Source of the DNA: Amycolatopsis sp. NBRC 101858
GTDB lineage: Bacteria; Actinomycetota; Actinomycetes; Mycobacteriales; Pseudonocardiaceae
Length of the DNA: 64,000 nucleotides
Direction: 5' to 3'
Assembly (NCBI RefSeq): GCF_030269325.1
Contig: NZ_BSTD01000001.1
Coordinates: forward strand, 1,008,681 to 1,072,680
Shown here piece after piece: positions 44,178 to 53,582 of the stretch. The translations under genes and the position numbers were made by a program. Numbering within the stretch: position 1 is the stretch's first letter; every line of letters begins with the position of its first letter. The notes beneath the pieces are model-generated. The model saw only the letters and a program-made list of their open reading frames with translations, ran no database searches and was not told the DNA's origin.

Positions 44178-47129
44178 TCAACCGGCGCGCACCTCCACTG
44201 TCGAGCCCGTGCGGGACTTCCGGACCCGCAGCCGCGTCGGGATGCGCTGCCGCAGCTCCTCGACGTGGGACACCAGGCCGACCACCCGGCCGCCCGCGCG
44301 GAGCTCGTCGAGGATGTTCATCACGACGTCGAGGGTCTCGGCGTCCAGCGTGCCGAAACCCTCGTCGACGAACAGCGTGTCCAGCAGCGCGCCGCCGGTT
44401 TCCCCGGCGACGACGTCGGCCAGGCCCAGCGCCAGGGCCAGCGACGCGAGGAACGACTCACCGCCGGACAGCGTCTTCGCCGGGCGGATCGTGCCGGAGT
44501 AGTCGTCGAGCACGTCGATGCCGAGCCCGCCGCGGGTGCCGCGCGCGCCGGCCGCGTCCGAGTGCACGAACGAGTACCGCCCCTGGCTCATCGTCCGCAG
44601 CCGGTGGGTGGCCGCCACCGCCACCTCTTCGAGCCGCGCCGCCAGCACGTACGAGCGCAGCGACATCTTCCGGCTGTTCTGCCCCCGCCCGTTGACGACG
44701 TCCGCGAGTGCGCGCAGCTCGGCGTACGCCGCTTCGGCCGGCGCGAGGCCGGCGAGGGCCTTGCCTAGCAGACCCGCCAGCCGGGTCAGTTCCTCGTGCT
44801 GCGCGGTCGCCACCCGCAGCGCCGCGTACGCCGAGTCGGCCCGCGCCCGCGCCAGCTGGGCCGCGTCGGCCGCGCGGCCGACGTCCGCGACGTCGTCCGG
44901 CGAGATCCCGAACAGGTCCGGCTCGGACAGCAGCGCCCGCGCGCCCGCCGCGGCGGCCTCGGCCTCGGCGATGCCCTGCTCCAGCTTCTCGATCTGCTCG
45001 TCCGGCAGCATCGCGGCCCGCGCCTTCTTCAGCGACGTGAACCCCTTCGCCTTGACCGCCGCGTCGACCAGCGCGCGCTGCTGGGCGACGCGCTCACGGG
45101 CGCCCGCGACGGCCGTCCGGGCCTCGGAGACCCCTTCGAGGGCTTCGGCCAGCCCGACCAAGTGCTCCCGCCGGGCGCCGACGTCCGCGAACTCACCGCG
45201 CCCCGCGACGAGCCGGCGTTCGCGCTCGGCCAGCCGTTCCTCCAGCGCCCGGACGTCGGTCGTGGCCTCGGTCGCCGCTTGTTCGGCCCGCCGGCGACGT
45301 TCGGTCCGCAGCTCGAGGTCACGTTCCAGGAGGACGACCTGTTCGCCGAGCTTCGCCTTCCCGGCCGCCCGATGCGTCAGCGACGCGACCGACGCACGGG
45401 CTTCGGCCAGCTCGGCCGTGATCGACTCCGCCGTGCGCTCGCCCAGCCGCTCCAGCAGGCCCGCCAGCCGCGCCTTCGCCTCTTCCAGCGCGACGACGAC
45501 CCGCTGCCGCACCGCGTCGGCCGCCTGCTCGGCTTCCTCGGCGGCACGTTCCTCGGCGGGGTCGACGAGTGCGACGTCCCGGTTCGCCGGCGCCGGGTGC
45601 TCGGCCGACCCGCAGACCGGACACGGCGCGCCGTCCGGCAGCGCGGCGGCCAGCTCGGCCGCCATCCCGTCGAGCCGGCGCTCGCGCAGGTCGAGCCGGT
45701 GCTGCCGGGCCGCCTGGTGCGCGTCGACGACCTCGCGCAGCTTCGCCTCGCCGCGCTCGACCTTCGCGCGAGCCTCGGGCAGCTCGGCCGCGTCCCGCGC
45801 GAAGGCCCTCAGCTCGTCCACCTTCGCTTTGGCGCCCTCGACTTTCGCCTCGGCTTCCGCCGCTGCGAGCGCGTCCGCTCGTAGCTTGGCCAGCTGGCCG
45901 GGAATGGCAGCCAGCTCGGTGGTCAGCTCTTTGACCTGCTGTCCGGCGGTGACGGCGGCCAGCTTCCGATCGTCCCGCCGCATGACGTCGAACTGCTGTT
46001 GCTCGGCCTCGGCGACGAGTTCCGCGACCGCACCGGCTTCTTCCCGCGCGGTAGCCGCCCGCGCCTTGAGGTCGCCGGTCGCGCGGGTGCCGAACTCGCG
46101 CAGCTGCGCGCCGCGTGCCTTCTCGGTCTGTTCGGCTTCGGCCAGCTCCGCCGAGCGCCTGTCGAGCAGATCGGCCTCCACGGCGACCCCGGCGGCCCGC
46201 CGCGCGGCCGCGACTTCCTGGGCCCACTCGGCGCGTTGCGGCGCTTGCTCGGTGATCTCGACGAGCCGCAGGTGCGCGGTGCGGACCCGGCGGATCTTCT
46301 CCGCGTCGGAACGCTCTTCCTGCAGGTGGGCGTCCGCACGCTGCGCCGCCGCGCGCGTGCGTTCCTCCTCGGCCGTGACCTGCCCGGCGCGTTCGGCGGA
46401 CGCCGTTAGCACGGTGCCGACCCACTCGCCGACGTCGGTCTCGGGCGGGTCCTGCTGTGCCTCCTGCGCGTAGCGCGCCAGCAGTTCGCGCACTTTTCCT
46501 TGCTGCTGCTCGAGTTCCCGGCCCCGCTCGGCCCGCAGGTCGGCGAACCAGCGTTCGACGTCGGCGAAGCGTTCGGTGCCGAAAAGCCGTTCGAGCAGCT
46601 TCTCGCGCTCGGCGGTGTCCGAGCGCAGGAACCGGGCGAACTCGCCCTGCGGCAGCAGCACCACCTGGAAGAACTGCGCCGCGGTCATCCCGAGCAGCCG
46701 CTCGACGGTGCGCGCGACCTCCTCGATCCGGATCAGGCCCTCCGGCGGGAGCCCGGCCGGCGCCGTGCCGACCCAGCTCAACGACACCCTCGCCTGCTGC
46801 GTGGTCGTGCCCTCACCGCGCCGCTTCGGCCGCTGGTACTCCGGGTTGCGGACGATCTTCAGGCGGTGGCCCTGCACGGTGAGCTCCAGCGCGACCTCGG
46901 TGACCTGGTCGCGCTCGGCCAGGTCGCAGCGCAGCCGCTTGGCCTCGTTGCGGGCGCCGGGAACCACGCCGAACAACGCGAACGCGATCGCGTCGAGCAG
47001 CGTGGTCTTGCCGGCGCCGGTTTCGCCGTGCAGGAGGAAGAGGCCGTCGGCGCCGAGCACGTCGAAGTCGACCACTTCGCGCGCGCAGTACGGCCCGAAG
47101 GCTTCCACCTCCAGCCTGTGCAGCCTCAT
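44178..47129 (-). CDS. sbcC: Exonuclease subunit SbcC (Rad50-like ATPase)
   Basis: 983 residues. N-terminal half-ATPase: HGETGAGKTTLLDAIAFALFG near 33-55. Two long coiled-coil arms surround a zinc hook, CPVCGSAEHPAP, near the middle. The C-terminal half has LSGGESFLASLALALGLADVV and Walker B LDTLFVDEGFGTLDAETLD, ending in VGLVSHVEELRQRIP. With SbcD it processes hairpins and blocked double-strand ends. ATG start overlaps the sbcD stop by four bases. Confidence 0.95.
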   Translation of the reverse strand: MRLHRLEVEAFGPYCAREVVDFDVLGADGLFLLHGETGAGKTTLLDAIAFALFGVVPGARNEAKRLRCDLAERDQVTEVALELTVQGHRLKIVRNPEYQRPKRRGEGTTTQQARVSLSWVGTAPAGLPPEGLIRIEEVARTVERLLGMTAAQFFQVVLLPQGEFARFLRSDTAEREKLLERLFGTERFADVERWFADLRAERGRELEQQQGKVRELLARYAQEAQQDPPETDVGEWVGTVLTASAERAGQVTAEEERTRAAAQRADAHLQEERSDAEKIRRVRTAHLRLVEITEQAPQRAEWAQEVAAARRAAGVAVEADLLDRRSAELAEAEQTEKARGAQLREFGTRATGDLKARAATAREEAGAVAELVAEAEQQQFDVMRRDDRKLAAVTAGQQVKELTTELAAIPGQLAKLRADALAAAEAEAKVEGAKAKVDELRAFARDAAELPEARAKVERGEAKLREVVDAHQAARQHRLDLRERRLDGMAAELAAALPDGAPCPVCGSAEHPAPANRDVALVDPAEERAAEEAEQAADAVRQRVVVALEEAKARLAGLLERLGERTAESITAELAEARASVASLTHRAAGKAKLGEQVVLLERDLELRTERRRRAEQAATEATTDVRALEERLAERERRLVAGRGEFADVGARREHLVGLAEALEGVSEARTAVAGARERVAQQRALVDAAVKAKGFTSLKKARAAMLPDEQIEKLEQGIAEAEAAAAGARALLSEPDLFGISPDDVADVGRAADAAQLARARADSAYAALRVATAQHEELTRLAGLLGKALAGLAPAEAAYAELRALADVVNGRGQNSRKMSLRSYVLAARLEEVAVAATHRLRTMSQGRYSFVHSDAAGARGTRGGLGIDVLDDYSGTIRPAKTLSGGESFLASLALALGLADVVAGETGGALLDTLFVDEGFGTLDAETLDVVMNILDELRAGGRVVGLVSHVEELRQRIPTRLRVRKSRTGSTVEVRAG

Positions 47130-48277
47130 TTCGCGAGTGCCCCCCGGTCGGCCGCTTCGAGGGCGTGGAAGAGCAGCTTTTCTTCGCTCTCGGTGGGCGG
47201 GGCGCCACGGCAGTCGTCAAGGAAGCTGCGCGAGATCTCGATGTCCGACCGGCCGCGCACGGCGTCGGAGTACCGCAGCGGGGCACCGCCGGAGCCGCCT
47301 TCGGGCTCCCACTCCAGGTGCACGGCGTGCGCGAACCGCTCGCGCAGGCGCCGCATCGCGTCCACCGGGCGGACCGGGTCGGTGACCGTGACCGACAGGA
47401 AGTGTTCGAGGACCTCGTCGTGCGCCGGGTCCGCGAGCAGGTCCTCGAGCCGGCCGCGGAGGGTGGCCAGCGCCCTCGGCACCGGCAGTTCGTGCCGGCG
47501 GACTTCCGCGAGCCCGCTCGCGTCCAGGTCGACCAGCCAGACCGATTTGCGTTGCCGCGCCTCGGAAAACGAGTACGCCAGCGGGCTGCCGGAGTACCGC
47601 AGGTGCTCGGCGAGGGTCTGCGGGCCGTGGAGGTGGCCGAGCGCGACGTAGTCGACGCCGTCGAAGACCGAGCCGGGCACCTGCTCGACCCCGCCGACCG
47701 CGATCGTGCGTTCGGACTCGGTCGGCGCGCCGCCGGTGACGAACGCGTGCGCGAGCACGACCGACCGGACGCCCGGCCGGGTTCCGAGGTCCGCGCGGAT
47801 CCGCCGCATGGCCTCGGTGAGCACGCCGGTGTGGCCGCGCGCGTCCGGCACGCCCAGCGCGTGGCGCGCCGGTTCCGGCTCCAGGTAAGGGATTCCGTAG
47901 ACGGCGACCGGGCCGTGGCCGTCGTCCAGGAGCACCGGTTCGGCCAGCCCGCCGACGGTGGTGCGCAAGTGGAGGCCGCCCGCCGCGGCGAACTCCGCGA
48001 AGGCGCCGAGCCGTGGCGCGGAGTCGTGGTTCCCCGGCGTGACGATGAGCTGCGCGCCGGCGGCGCGGATCCGCGCGACCGCCGCGGTGGCCACCCGGAC
48101 GGCCTCGGCCGACGGCACCGCGCGGTCGTAGATGTCGCCTGCCACCAGGACGGCGTCGATCGCCTCGCCGGCCACGAGGCCGGCGAGGTGCCCGAGCACC
48201 GCTTCCTGTTCCGCGAGCAGATCGGCGCCGTGGAACGTGCGGCCGATGTGCCAGTCGGAGGTGTGCAGGAATCTCAC
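47126..48277 (-). CDS. sbcD: Exonuclease subunit SbcD (Mre11-like)
   Basis: 383 residues from GTG 48277 directly at VRFLHTSDWHIGR. All calcineurin-type phosphoesterase motifs are present: DWH, AGDIYDRAVP, GNHDS near 85, AHAFVTG and GHLHGPQ near 220. Manganese-dependent nuclease partner of SbcC, encoded just downstream with an overlapping start. Confidence 0.95.
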   Translation of the reverse strand: MRFLHTSDWHIGRTFHGADLLAEQEAVLGHLAGLVAGEAIDAVLVAGDIYDRAVPSAEAVRVATAAVARIRAAGAQLIVTPGNHDSAPRLGAFAEFAAAGGLHLRTTVGGLAEPVLLDDGHGPVAVYGIPYLEPEPARHALGVPDARGHTGVLTEAMRRIRADLGTRPGVRSVVLAHAFVTGGAPTESERTIAVGGVEQVPGSVFDGVDYVALGHLHGPQTLAEHLRYSGSPLAYSFSEARQRKSVWLVDLDASGLAEVRRHELPVPRALATLRGRLEDLLADPAHDEVLEHFLSVTVTDPVRPVDAMRRLRERFAHAVHLEWEPEGGSGGAPLRYSDAVRGRSDIEISRSFLDDCRGAPPTESEEKLLFHALEAADRGALAK

Positions 48278-48503
48278 GGTGGCCAAGGTACGACCCGGCC
48301 CCGACGAAAAGGCGAAGGCTCGCCGGGTCCTCACTCGAACGTGTGTACTAACACGAGCGTGCCGGTTCGGACACGCCCTGCGTGGATTCGATTTGTTCGC
48401 AGGTCAGCTACCCAGAGCGACGGATCGGGCGCGGTTTTTGTCGGTGCCGTCCGCCATGATGTCTGCGCGGTCCGAACCAGGCGGCCCGGAAGGAGGAGCG
48501 GAA

Positions 48504-49418
48504 GTGGCGACAGTGCTGACCACCGCGGCGATCGTGCTCGCGGTCCTGCTGCTGTTCGCCGTCGCGGTGCTGTGGCGGCTGTACAACGACGGGATGCGCC
48601 GGGCCGACGCGGCGGCCCGGCAGGTGGCGGCCGAGCGGGCGAAGTCGGATCAGCAGCAGCTGGCGCTGCGCCGCTACGAGGTCGCGTTCGCCTCGATCAG
48701 CGGCCGCGGCGAACTGGGCGAGCAGGTGCTGGTGGAGACGGCGCGGGCGCTCGGGCTGCGCGAGAACCTGCACTTCACCCTGCAGACGGACGTGGGCGGC
48801 GGCGGTTCGGCGAAACCGGACATGGTCCTGCGGGTGGGCGGCGACCGCACGGTCCCGGTGGATGCCAAGGCGAGCATGGCGATCTGGGCCGAGGCGGTGG
48901 AGACCGACGACCCGGCCGAGCGCATCGACGCGTTGCGCGCGCACGTCCGGCAGGTCCGTTCCCGCGCGGCCGAGCTGGCGGGCAAGGGCTACCAGCGCTG
49001 GGCCGACGCGATCTACGGGACGATCATGTTCATCCCGTCCGACGCGGCGGTGGTCGCGGCGTTGGACACGGATCCGGAGCTGCTGCGCTGGCTCATCGAC
49101 CGCCGGGTGTTCCTGTGCGGGCCGACGGGGTTCGGGGTACTGGCTTCGGCGGCGTTGTTCGCGGCAAGCGACCGAACTCTGGAGGCCGACGTAGAGCAGG
49201 TACGAGCCGGAGCGGCAGCGGCCCACCGAGCGGCAGGCGGCGCGGTGGACGCATTGAATCTGTCGAGCACGCACCTGCAGCGGTTCCTGTCGGCGCGCCG
49301 GCGGGAGCTGGAGGCATTGGAGACGTTCCGAGCAACGGTGGCGCCGTTGACGGACGCGGCGGGCAGTCCGGCGCAGGTTCCCCAGGTGCGGAAGGGGGAC
49401 GAACTGGCGGCCAGCTGA
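48504..49418 (+). CDS. RmuC-family DNA recombination protein
   Basis: 304 residues from GTG 48504 (AGGAGGAG upstream). N-terminal membrane anchor (TVLTTAAIVLAVLLLFAVAVLWRLY), a short helical linker, then the RmuC nuclease-like core: GRGELGEQVLVETARALGL, KPDMVLRVGGDRTVPVDAKASM and ADAIYGTIMFIPSDAAVVAA. Shorter than E. coli RmuC (about 475), lacking most of the coiled coil. Family members limit inversions at short repeats. Confidence 0.88.
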   Translation: MATVLTTAAIVLAVLLLFAVAVLWRLYNDGMRRADAAARQVAAERAKSDQQQLALRRYEVAFASISGRGELGEQVLVETARALGLRENLHFTLQTDVGGGGSAKPDMVLRVGGDRTVPVDAKASMAIWAEAVETDDPAERIDALRAHVRQVRSRAAELAGKGYQRWADAIYGTIMFIPSDAAVVAALDTDPELLRWLIDRRVFLCGPTGFGVLASAALFAASDRTLEADVEQVRAGAAAAHRAAGGAVDALNLSSTHLQRFLSARRRELEALETFRATVAPLTDAAGSPAQVPQVRKGDELAAS

Positions 49419-49454
49419 GTGCTCCCGGCGCGGGGCTGCCGGCGGAGAGGTCGG

Positions 49455-49615
49455 TCCGGCTGCGAGGGAAATCCGGCCATAGGCGGAAGTCTGGCCGCGA
49501 GGGGTAGTCCGGCCACAGGGGCTGTCCGACCGCAAGGAGCTATCCCGACACAAGGGGTAGCCCGGGGCGGCAACGGGTGGCCCGGGGCAACGAGTGGCCC
49601 GGGTGGCAACGTGTG
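49455..49615. repeat. Degenerate tandem repeats, ~18-bp unit
   Basis: At least seven units of 17-20 bases beginning TCCGG/CCCGG (for example TCCGGCCATAGGCGGAAG, TCTGGCCGCGAGGGGTAG, TCCGACCGCAAGGAGCTA, CCCGGGGCAACGAGTGG). They start 37 bases after the rmuC-like stop. No spacers and no gene. Confidence 0.7.
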
Positions 49616-49704
49616 ACCGTGAGCGAGGCACGGGCGCGTCCGGCCCCGGCTGCCGCGGCAGCCGCGTGTGCGCGCGGCAGTGCAGGCGGGCGATGCCCAC
49701 AACC

Positions 49705-50270
49705 GACGCCCGCTGGACTGGCAGCATGCCAGGCCCGTGCGCTCCCTCACTGGAGGCGACCACCAGCCGGCGCCCGCTGGACCGGCAGCCCGCCAGGCCC
49801 GCGCACTCCCCTCACCGGAGGCGACCACAGGCCGGCGAGCAAAGAGTCGGCCCGATCACCATCGCCGGCCCCGGCGACCGCCTGCTGTCGACGCGTCCAC
49901 CGGATCCGCACCTGCCACCAACCCGCCGGATCGGCAGCCTGCAGGCCCGCACCCTTCTCCACCGGGGCGACCACCGTCCGGCGAGCGAAAGTCGACCTGG
50001 TCACCATCACCCGACCTCGGAGACCGCCCGCGATCGATGCGTCCGCTGGGCCTCACCCGCGGCCGACCCGCCGGACCGGCAGCCCGCAAGCCCACACCCT
50101 CCTTCACCGGGGCCACCACCAGCCGGCGAGCAAAAAGTCAGCCTGGTCACCGTCACCCGGCCCCGGCGACCGTCCGCGGTCGACGCCTCCGCTGGATCCG
50201 CGCCCTCCCCTGGCCGGTCGGCCGGACCTGCGGAGCAACCGACCGGCAAGCCGCTCACCTGCAATAACCC
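49705..50270. repeat. Long imperfect tandem repeats (~146-bp unit containing a ~62-bp subunit)
   Basis: A subunit beginning near CGCCCGCTGGACCGGCAG occurs about four times (about 49707, 49769, 49921, 50068). The CGGCGAGCAAA...GTC...TCACCATCACC part occurs at 49833, 49979 and 50124, giving a period of 145-146 bases. Together with the 18-bp array it fills the 1,020 bases between the rmuC-like gene and 50441; I see no gene there. Confidence 0.75.
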
Positions 50271-50440
50271 GCACTCCCCGCGCCATGGAAAGGAGACAAA
50301 CCGGAAACGCAAGCAAAGGACTGGACCACATCACAGCAGCACCCGGCGGGCCACTCGGGTCACGCCGCCGGGTGGCGATACACCCACGTCGGCGGCGGTG
50401 CTGGCAAGATCTTCACAACCACGAGATACGGTGTTGTGCT

Positions 50441-51346
50441 GTGACCGCGATTCGCGATCGCCAGAGCGATCCAGATGCCGACGACGTCCCCGTGCCGTGG
50501 GATGAGCGTCCTGTCGTCGGTTCGAGGCGTGGACTGCCCTGGTGGGCGGCGGTCCTGGTCGGCCTCGTCCTGGCGGTCGTGGGTGCCCTCATCGGCAAGC
50601 CGAGCCAGAGCACCATCCCGGTGATCTTCACCGTCCTCTACATCGCCGGGGCCGTGATCGCGGTCTGCGCGGTCCGGCGTCGCGGGGTGTTCGGGCCGAT
50701 GGTCATGCCGCCGCTGGTGCTGGCCGTCACCGTGCCGGGCGTGATCCTGTTGACGTCGGGGTCCGAGGGCGACGACATGCTCTCGAAGGTGCTGAGCATC
50801 GGCACCCCGCTGATCAACGGCTTCCCCATCATGGCGATCACCACCGGCATCACGCTGCTGATCGGCATCATCCGGATGGTCCGCGAACGCGACCCCGACG
50901 CCCCGAAAAAGGGCAAGGCGGCCCGCAGGCCTGCGGACGAGGACGACGAAAAGCCTTCGACGCGCGCCGCCGCGACGTCGGCAGGCGGACGCCCGCGGCC
51001 GCCCGGGTCGAACCGCACCGGCCAGACGCCGCTGCCCCAGGGTGCCCGCCGCGGCCGCGACGGCGAACCACCCCGCCGCCCGCGACCGCCCGCCGAAGGC
51101 GACCGCCGGACCCCGCGCGCAGGCGCCCCGGCCGAACGCGACCGTGGCGCACGCAAGCCACCGCCGGCCGGCCGCCGCACACCGCCCCCGGCGGACAGCG
51201 ACCCCCGCCGCCGCGGCGACGCCCCCCGCCGACGCCCGCGCCCACCCGCAGAAGACGGCCGCGACACGCCCCCGCCCCGCCGCCCATCCGGCGGACGCGG
51301 TGCCCCGCCCCGCCGCAACCGTCCATGGGACGAAGAAGAGCGCTGA
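50441..51346 (+). CDS. DUF6542-type membrane protein with basic Pro/Arg-rich tail
   Basis: 301 residues from GTG 50441 (VTAIRDRQSDPD), chosen because the coding bias begins there; no good Shine-Dalgarno is seen. Residues about 35-145 hold four membrane segments (LPWWAAVLVGLVLAVVGALIG; IPVIFTVLYIAGAVIAVCAV; PLVLAVTVPGVILLTSG; ITTGITLLIGIIRMV), the DUF6542 domain. The last ~150 residues are an Arg/Pro/Gly-rich disordered tail (PPRRPRPPAEGDRR-type). The tail could bind nucleic acid or wall polymers; no function is known. Confidence 0.8.
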   Translation: MTAIRDRQSDPDADDVPVPWDERPVVGSRRGLPWWAAVLVGLVLAVVGALIGKPSQSTIPVIFTVLYIAGAVIAVCAVRRRGVFGPMVMPPLVLAVTVPGVILLTSGSEGDDMLSKVLSIGTPLINGFPIMAITTGITLLIGIIRMVRERDPDAPKKGKAARRPADEDDEKPSTRAAATSAGGRPRPPGSNRTGQTPLPQGARRGRDGEPPRRPRPPAEGDRRTPRAGAPAERDRGARKPPPAGRRTPPPADSDPRRRGDAPRRRPRPPAEDGRDTPPPRRPSGGRGAPPRRNRPWDEEER

Positions 51347-51353
51347 CGACCAC

Positions 51354-51395
51354 CGAAAAGGCGGTCACCTTCCGCGGAAGGTGACCGCCTTTTCG
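51354..51395. terminator. Strong bidirectional terminator
   Basis: A perfectly self-complementary 42-base palindrome with arms CGAAAAGGCGGTCACCTTCC and its complement, starting 8 bases after the stop at 51346. A4 and T4 runs at the ends give U-runs for both strands. Confidence 0.92.
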
Positions 51396-51412
51396 CGACT
51401 CGAGCGAACGTG

Positions 51413-51640
51413 ATCACCGAGGGATCTCGCGTGCGTGAGGACCGAACTTGCGCGAATGCGGACGCCACCCACGTGGATCGAAGAACCAGCCTCGCGTGAC
51501 CGCGGGCGCAACCACGTGACCGCGAACAGAACTCGCGCGATCGAAGACCGAACTCGCGTGACCGCGGCCAGACCACGTGCGCGAAAGCCGAACTCGCGCG
51601 ACTGCGAGCGGAACCCGCGTGCACGAAACCGAACTCGGCC
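51413..51640. repeat. Degenerate repeats based on CGAACTCGCG
   Basis: Between the terminator and ispH (51396-51718) there is no gene. The tract holds repeated variants of ACCGAACTCGCGTGACCGCG and CCACGTGNNCGNGA at about 24-35-base intervals (for example near 51467, 51535, 51561, 51599, 51631). Confidence 0.6.
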
Positions 51641-51718
51641 GCCGCAAGCCCCCCCAACGCAGTTCGGCGACGAGCCGCACCCGCGACCCGCCGCCGAACC
51701 GGACTTCGTTCTAAAACC

Positions 51719-52714
51719 TCAGACCTTCCGCAGCTCCTTCGGCGGCGCAAAGGTGATCTTCTCGTTCGCGGTAGTCACCTCATCGACGTCGCCGTAACCC
51801 CGCTCGGCCAGCCAAGCGAGCAGCTCCATCACCAGCTCGTCCGGAACCGACGCGCCCGACGTCACACCGACCGTCGTCACACCCGAAAGCCATGCCTCGT
51901 CGACCTCGTGCGCGAAGTCGACCAGGTACGACGCCCGCGCCCCCGCCTTCAAGGCCACCTCGACCAGGCGCTTCGAATTGGACGAGTTCGTCGACCCGAC
52001 CACCAGGACCAGGTCGCACTCCGCCGCCATCGCCTTGACCGCCACCTGGCGGTTCGTCGTCGCGTAGCAGATGTCGTCGCTGGGCGGGTCCGCCAAGCCC
52101 GGGAAACGCTCGCGGAGCTGGTCGACGCGCTCCATCGTCTCGTCGACCGACAGCGTCGTCTGGGACAGCCAGATCACCTTCGACGGGTCGCGCACCTCGA
52201 CCTTGTCGACGTCCTCCGCCTTGTCGACCAGCTGGACCTTGTCCGGCGCCTCGCCGGCCGTGCCCTCGACCTCTTCGTGGCCCTCGTGGCCGATCAGCAG
52301 GATGTCGTAGTCGTCCTTCGCGAACCGGTTGACCTCCTTGTGCACCTTCGTCACCAGGGGGCAGGTCGCGTCGATCGTGCGCAGGTTCCGGTCCGCCGCC
52401 TCCTGGTGCACCATCGGCGAGACGCCGTGGGCCGAAAACACCACCAGCGCGCCCTCGGGCACCTCGGACGTCTCGTCGACGAAGATCGCGCCGCGCTCGC
52501 GCAGCGTCTCGACCACGTGCTTGTTGTGCACGATCTCCTTGCGGACGTACACCGGCGCGCCGTAGACCTCGAGGGCCTTCTCGACGGCGATCACCGCGCG
52601 GTCGACACCGGCGCAGTAACCACGGGGTTTGGCGAGCAGCACCCGCTTGCCGGAAGCGGTGCCGGTGATCGTCGGGGTACCCGCGGGCTCGATTCCGGGA
52701 CTCGCTGAACTCAT
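51719..52714 (-). CDS. ispH: 4-hydroxy-3-methylbut-2-enyl diphosphate reductase
   Basis: 331 residues. Last step of the MEP isoprenoid pathway, making IPP and DMAPP with a [4Fe-4S] cluster. The three cluster cysteines are visible: [12 protein letters not shown] near residue 34, [11 protein letters not shown] near 117 and [11 protein letters not shown] near 218, with the substrate motifs [18 protein letters not shown] and [11 protein letters not shown]. Diverges from the 52866 gene, as Rv1110 does from Rv1109c. Confidence 0.96.
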   Translation of the reverse strand: MSSASPGIEPAGTPTITGTASGKRVLLAKPRGYCAGVDRAVIAVEKALEVYGAPVYVRKEIVHNKHVVETLRERGAIFVDETSEVPEGALVVFSAHGVSPMVHQEAADRNLRTIDATCPLVTKVHKEVNRFAKDDYDILLIGHEGHEEVEGTAGEAPDKVQLVDKAEDVDKVEVRDPSKVIWLSQTTLSVDETMERVDQLRERFPGLADPPSDDICYATTNRQVAVKAMAAECDLVLVVGSTNSSNSKRLVEVALKAGARASYLVDFAHEVDEAWLSGVTTVGVTSGASVPDELVMELLAWLAERGYGDVDEVTTANEKITFAPPKELRKV

Positions 52715-52865
52715 GGCACCCAGGGTACGGGCAGCCCGGCAGCGAACTCGAAGTCCCTTTCGGGTGAGCTTCGTCCCCCTACCGTGCTGTGCGCGGGGTC
52801 ACGCAACGCGCCCAAGTCCACTCGTTCGGTTGGGCAGGATGGCGTAAATGCGGCAGGCTAGACGC

Positions 52866-53582
52866 ATGAAGCCATTCCCGCTCCCCCTCCGGGTCGCCGC
52901 GGGCCTCGCCGTCTCCACCGCCGAGCGGGTTCGTGAGCTTCCCCGGCAGCTCGCCGGGCTTCCGGTGACCGTGGTCAGCCAGGTGCTGCAGGCGTCCATG
53001 CGCGTCCAGCAGCACGTCACCGAGCTGGCGATCAAGGGCGACAACGCCCTGTCGAACCTCCGCCCCGTCGAGGACGCGCCCAGCTGGGCGACCTTCGACG
53101 AGGACCTCCCCGACGTCCCGCCCGCGCGGCCGAACCTCGCACCGGTCGCCGACGTGCCGGAGCCGCGCTCGGAGATCAACGGTCACATTCCGTCAGCGGC
53201 CGAACTCGAAGCGGAACTGGGCGATCCGTGGGCCGAAGAGGAGCGAGCGCTCGCCGAAGACCACGCCGACGGCGAGAACGACGCCCCGGAAACCAAGCCC
53301 AAGCCGGGCACGCCCGCCATCGACAAGAAGACCAAGAACGAGACCCGGACCAGCGCCGGCGGCTACGAGGGCCCGGCCGGGCTGACCGGCTACGACCAGC
53401 TCACCCTCCCGCAGCTGCGGGCCCGCCTGCGCCAGCTCTCGATCCCCCAGCTCGAGACGATCCTCGAGTACGAGCGCGCGCACGCCGACCGCTCGTCCTT
53501 CACCGGGATGCTGTCGCGGCGGATCGCCAACGCCCGCAAGGCCGAACAGGCCAAGGAAGACGGTCAAGAGAACGGCCAGTGA
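52866..53582 (+). CDS. Lipid droplet-associated-like protein (Rv1109c-like)
   Basis: 238 residues from ATG 52866. N-terminal amphipathic region LRVAAGLAVSTAERVRELPRQLAGLPVTVVSQVLQASM, a charged Pro/Glu middle, and a C-terminal LPQLRARLRQLSIPQLETILEYERAHADRSSFTGMLSRRIANAR helical motif. This matches the actinobacterial family annotated as lipid-droplet-associated, which sits upstream of xseA. Stop overlaps the xseA start (GTGA). Molecular role unclear. Confidence 0.82.
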   Translation: MKPFPLPLRVAAGLAVSTAERVRELPRQLAGLPVTVVSQVLQASMRVQQHVTELAIKGDNALSNLRPVEDAPSWATFDEDLPDVPPARPNLAPVADVPEPRSEINGHIPSAAELEAELGDPWAEEERALAEDHADGENDAPETKPKPGTPAIDKKTKNETRTSAGGYEGPAGLTGYDQLTLPQLRARLRQLSIPQLETILEYERAHADRSSFTGMLSRRIANARKAEQAKEDGQENGQ

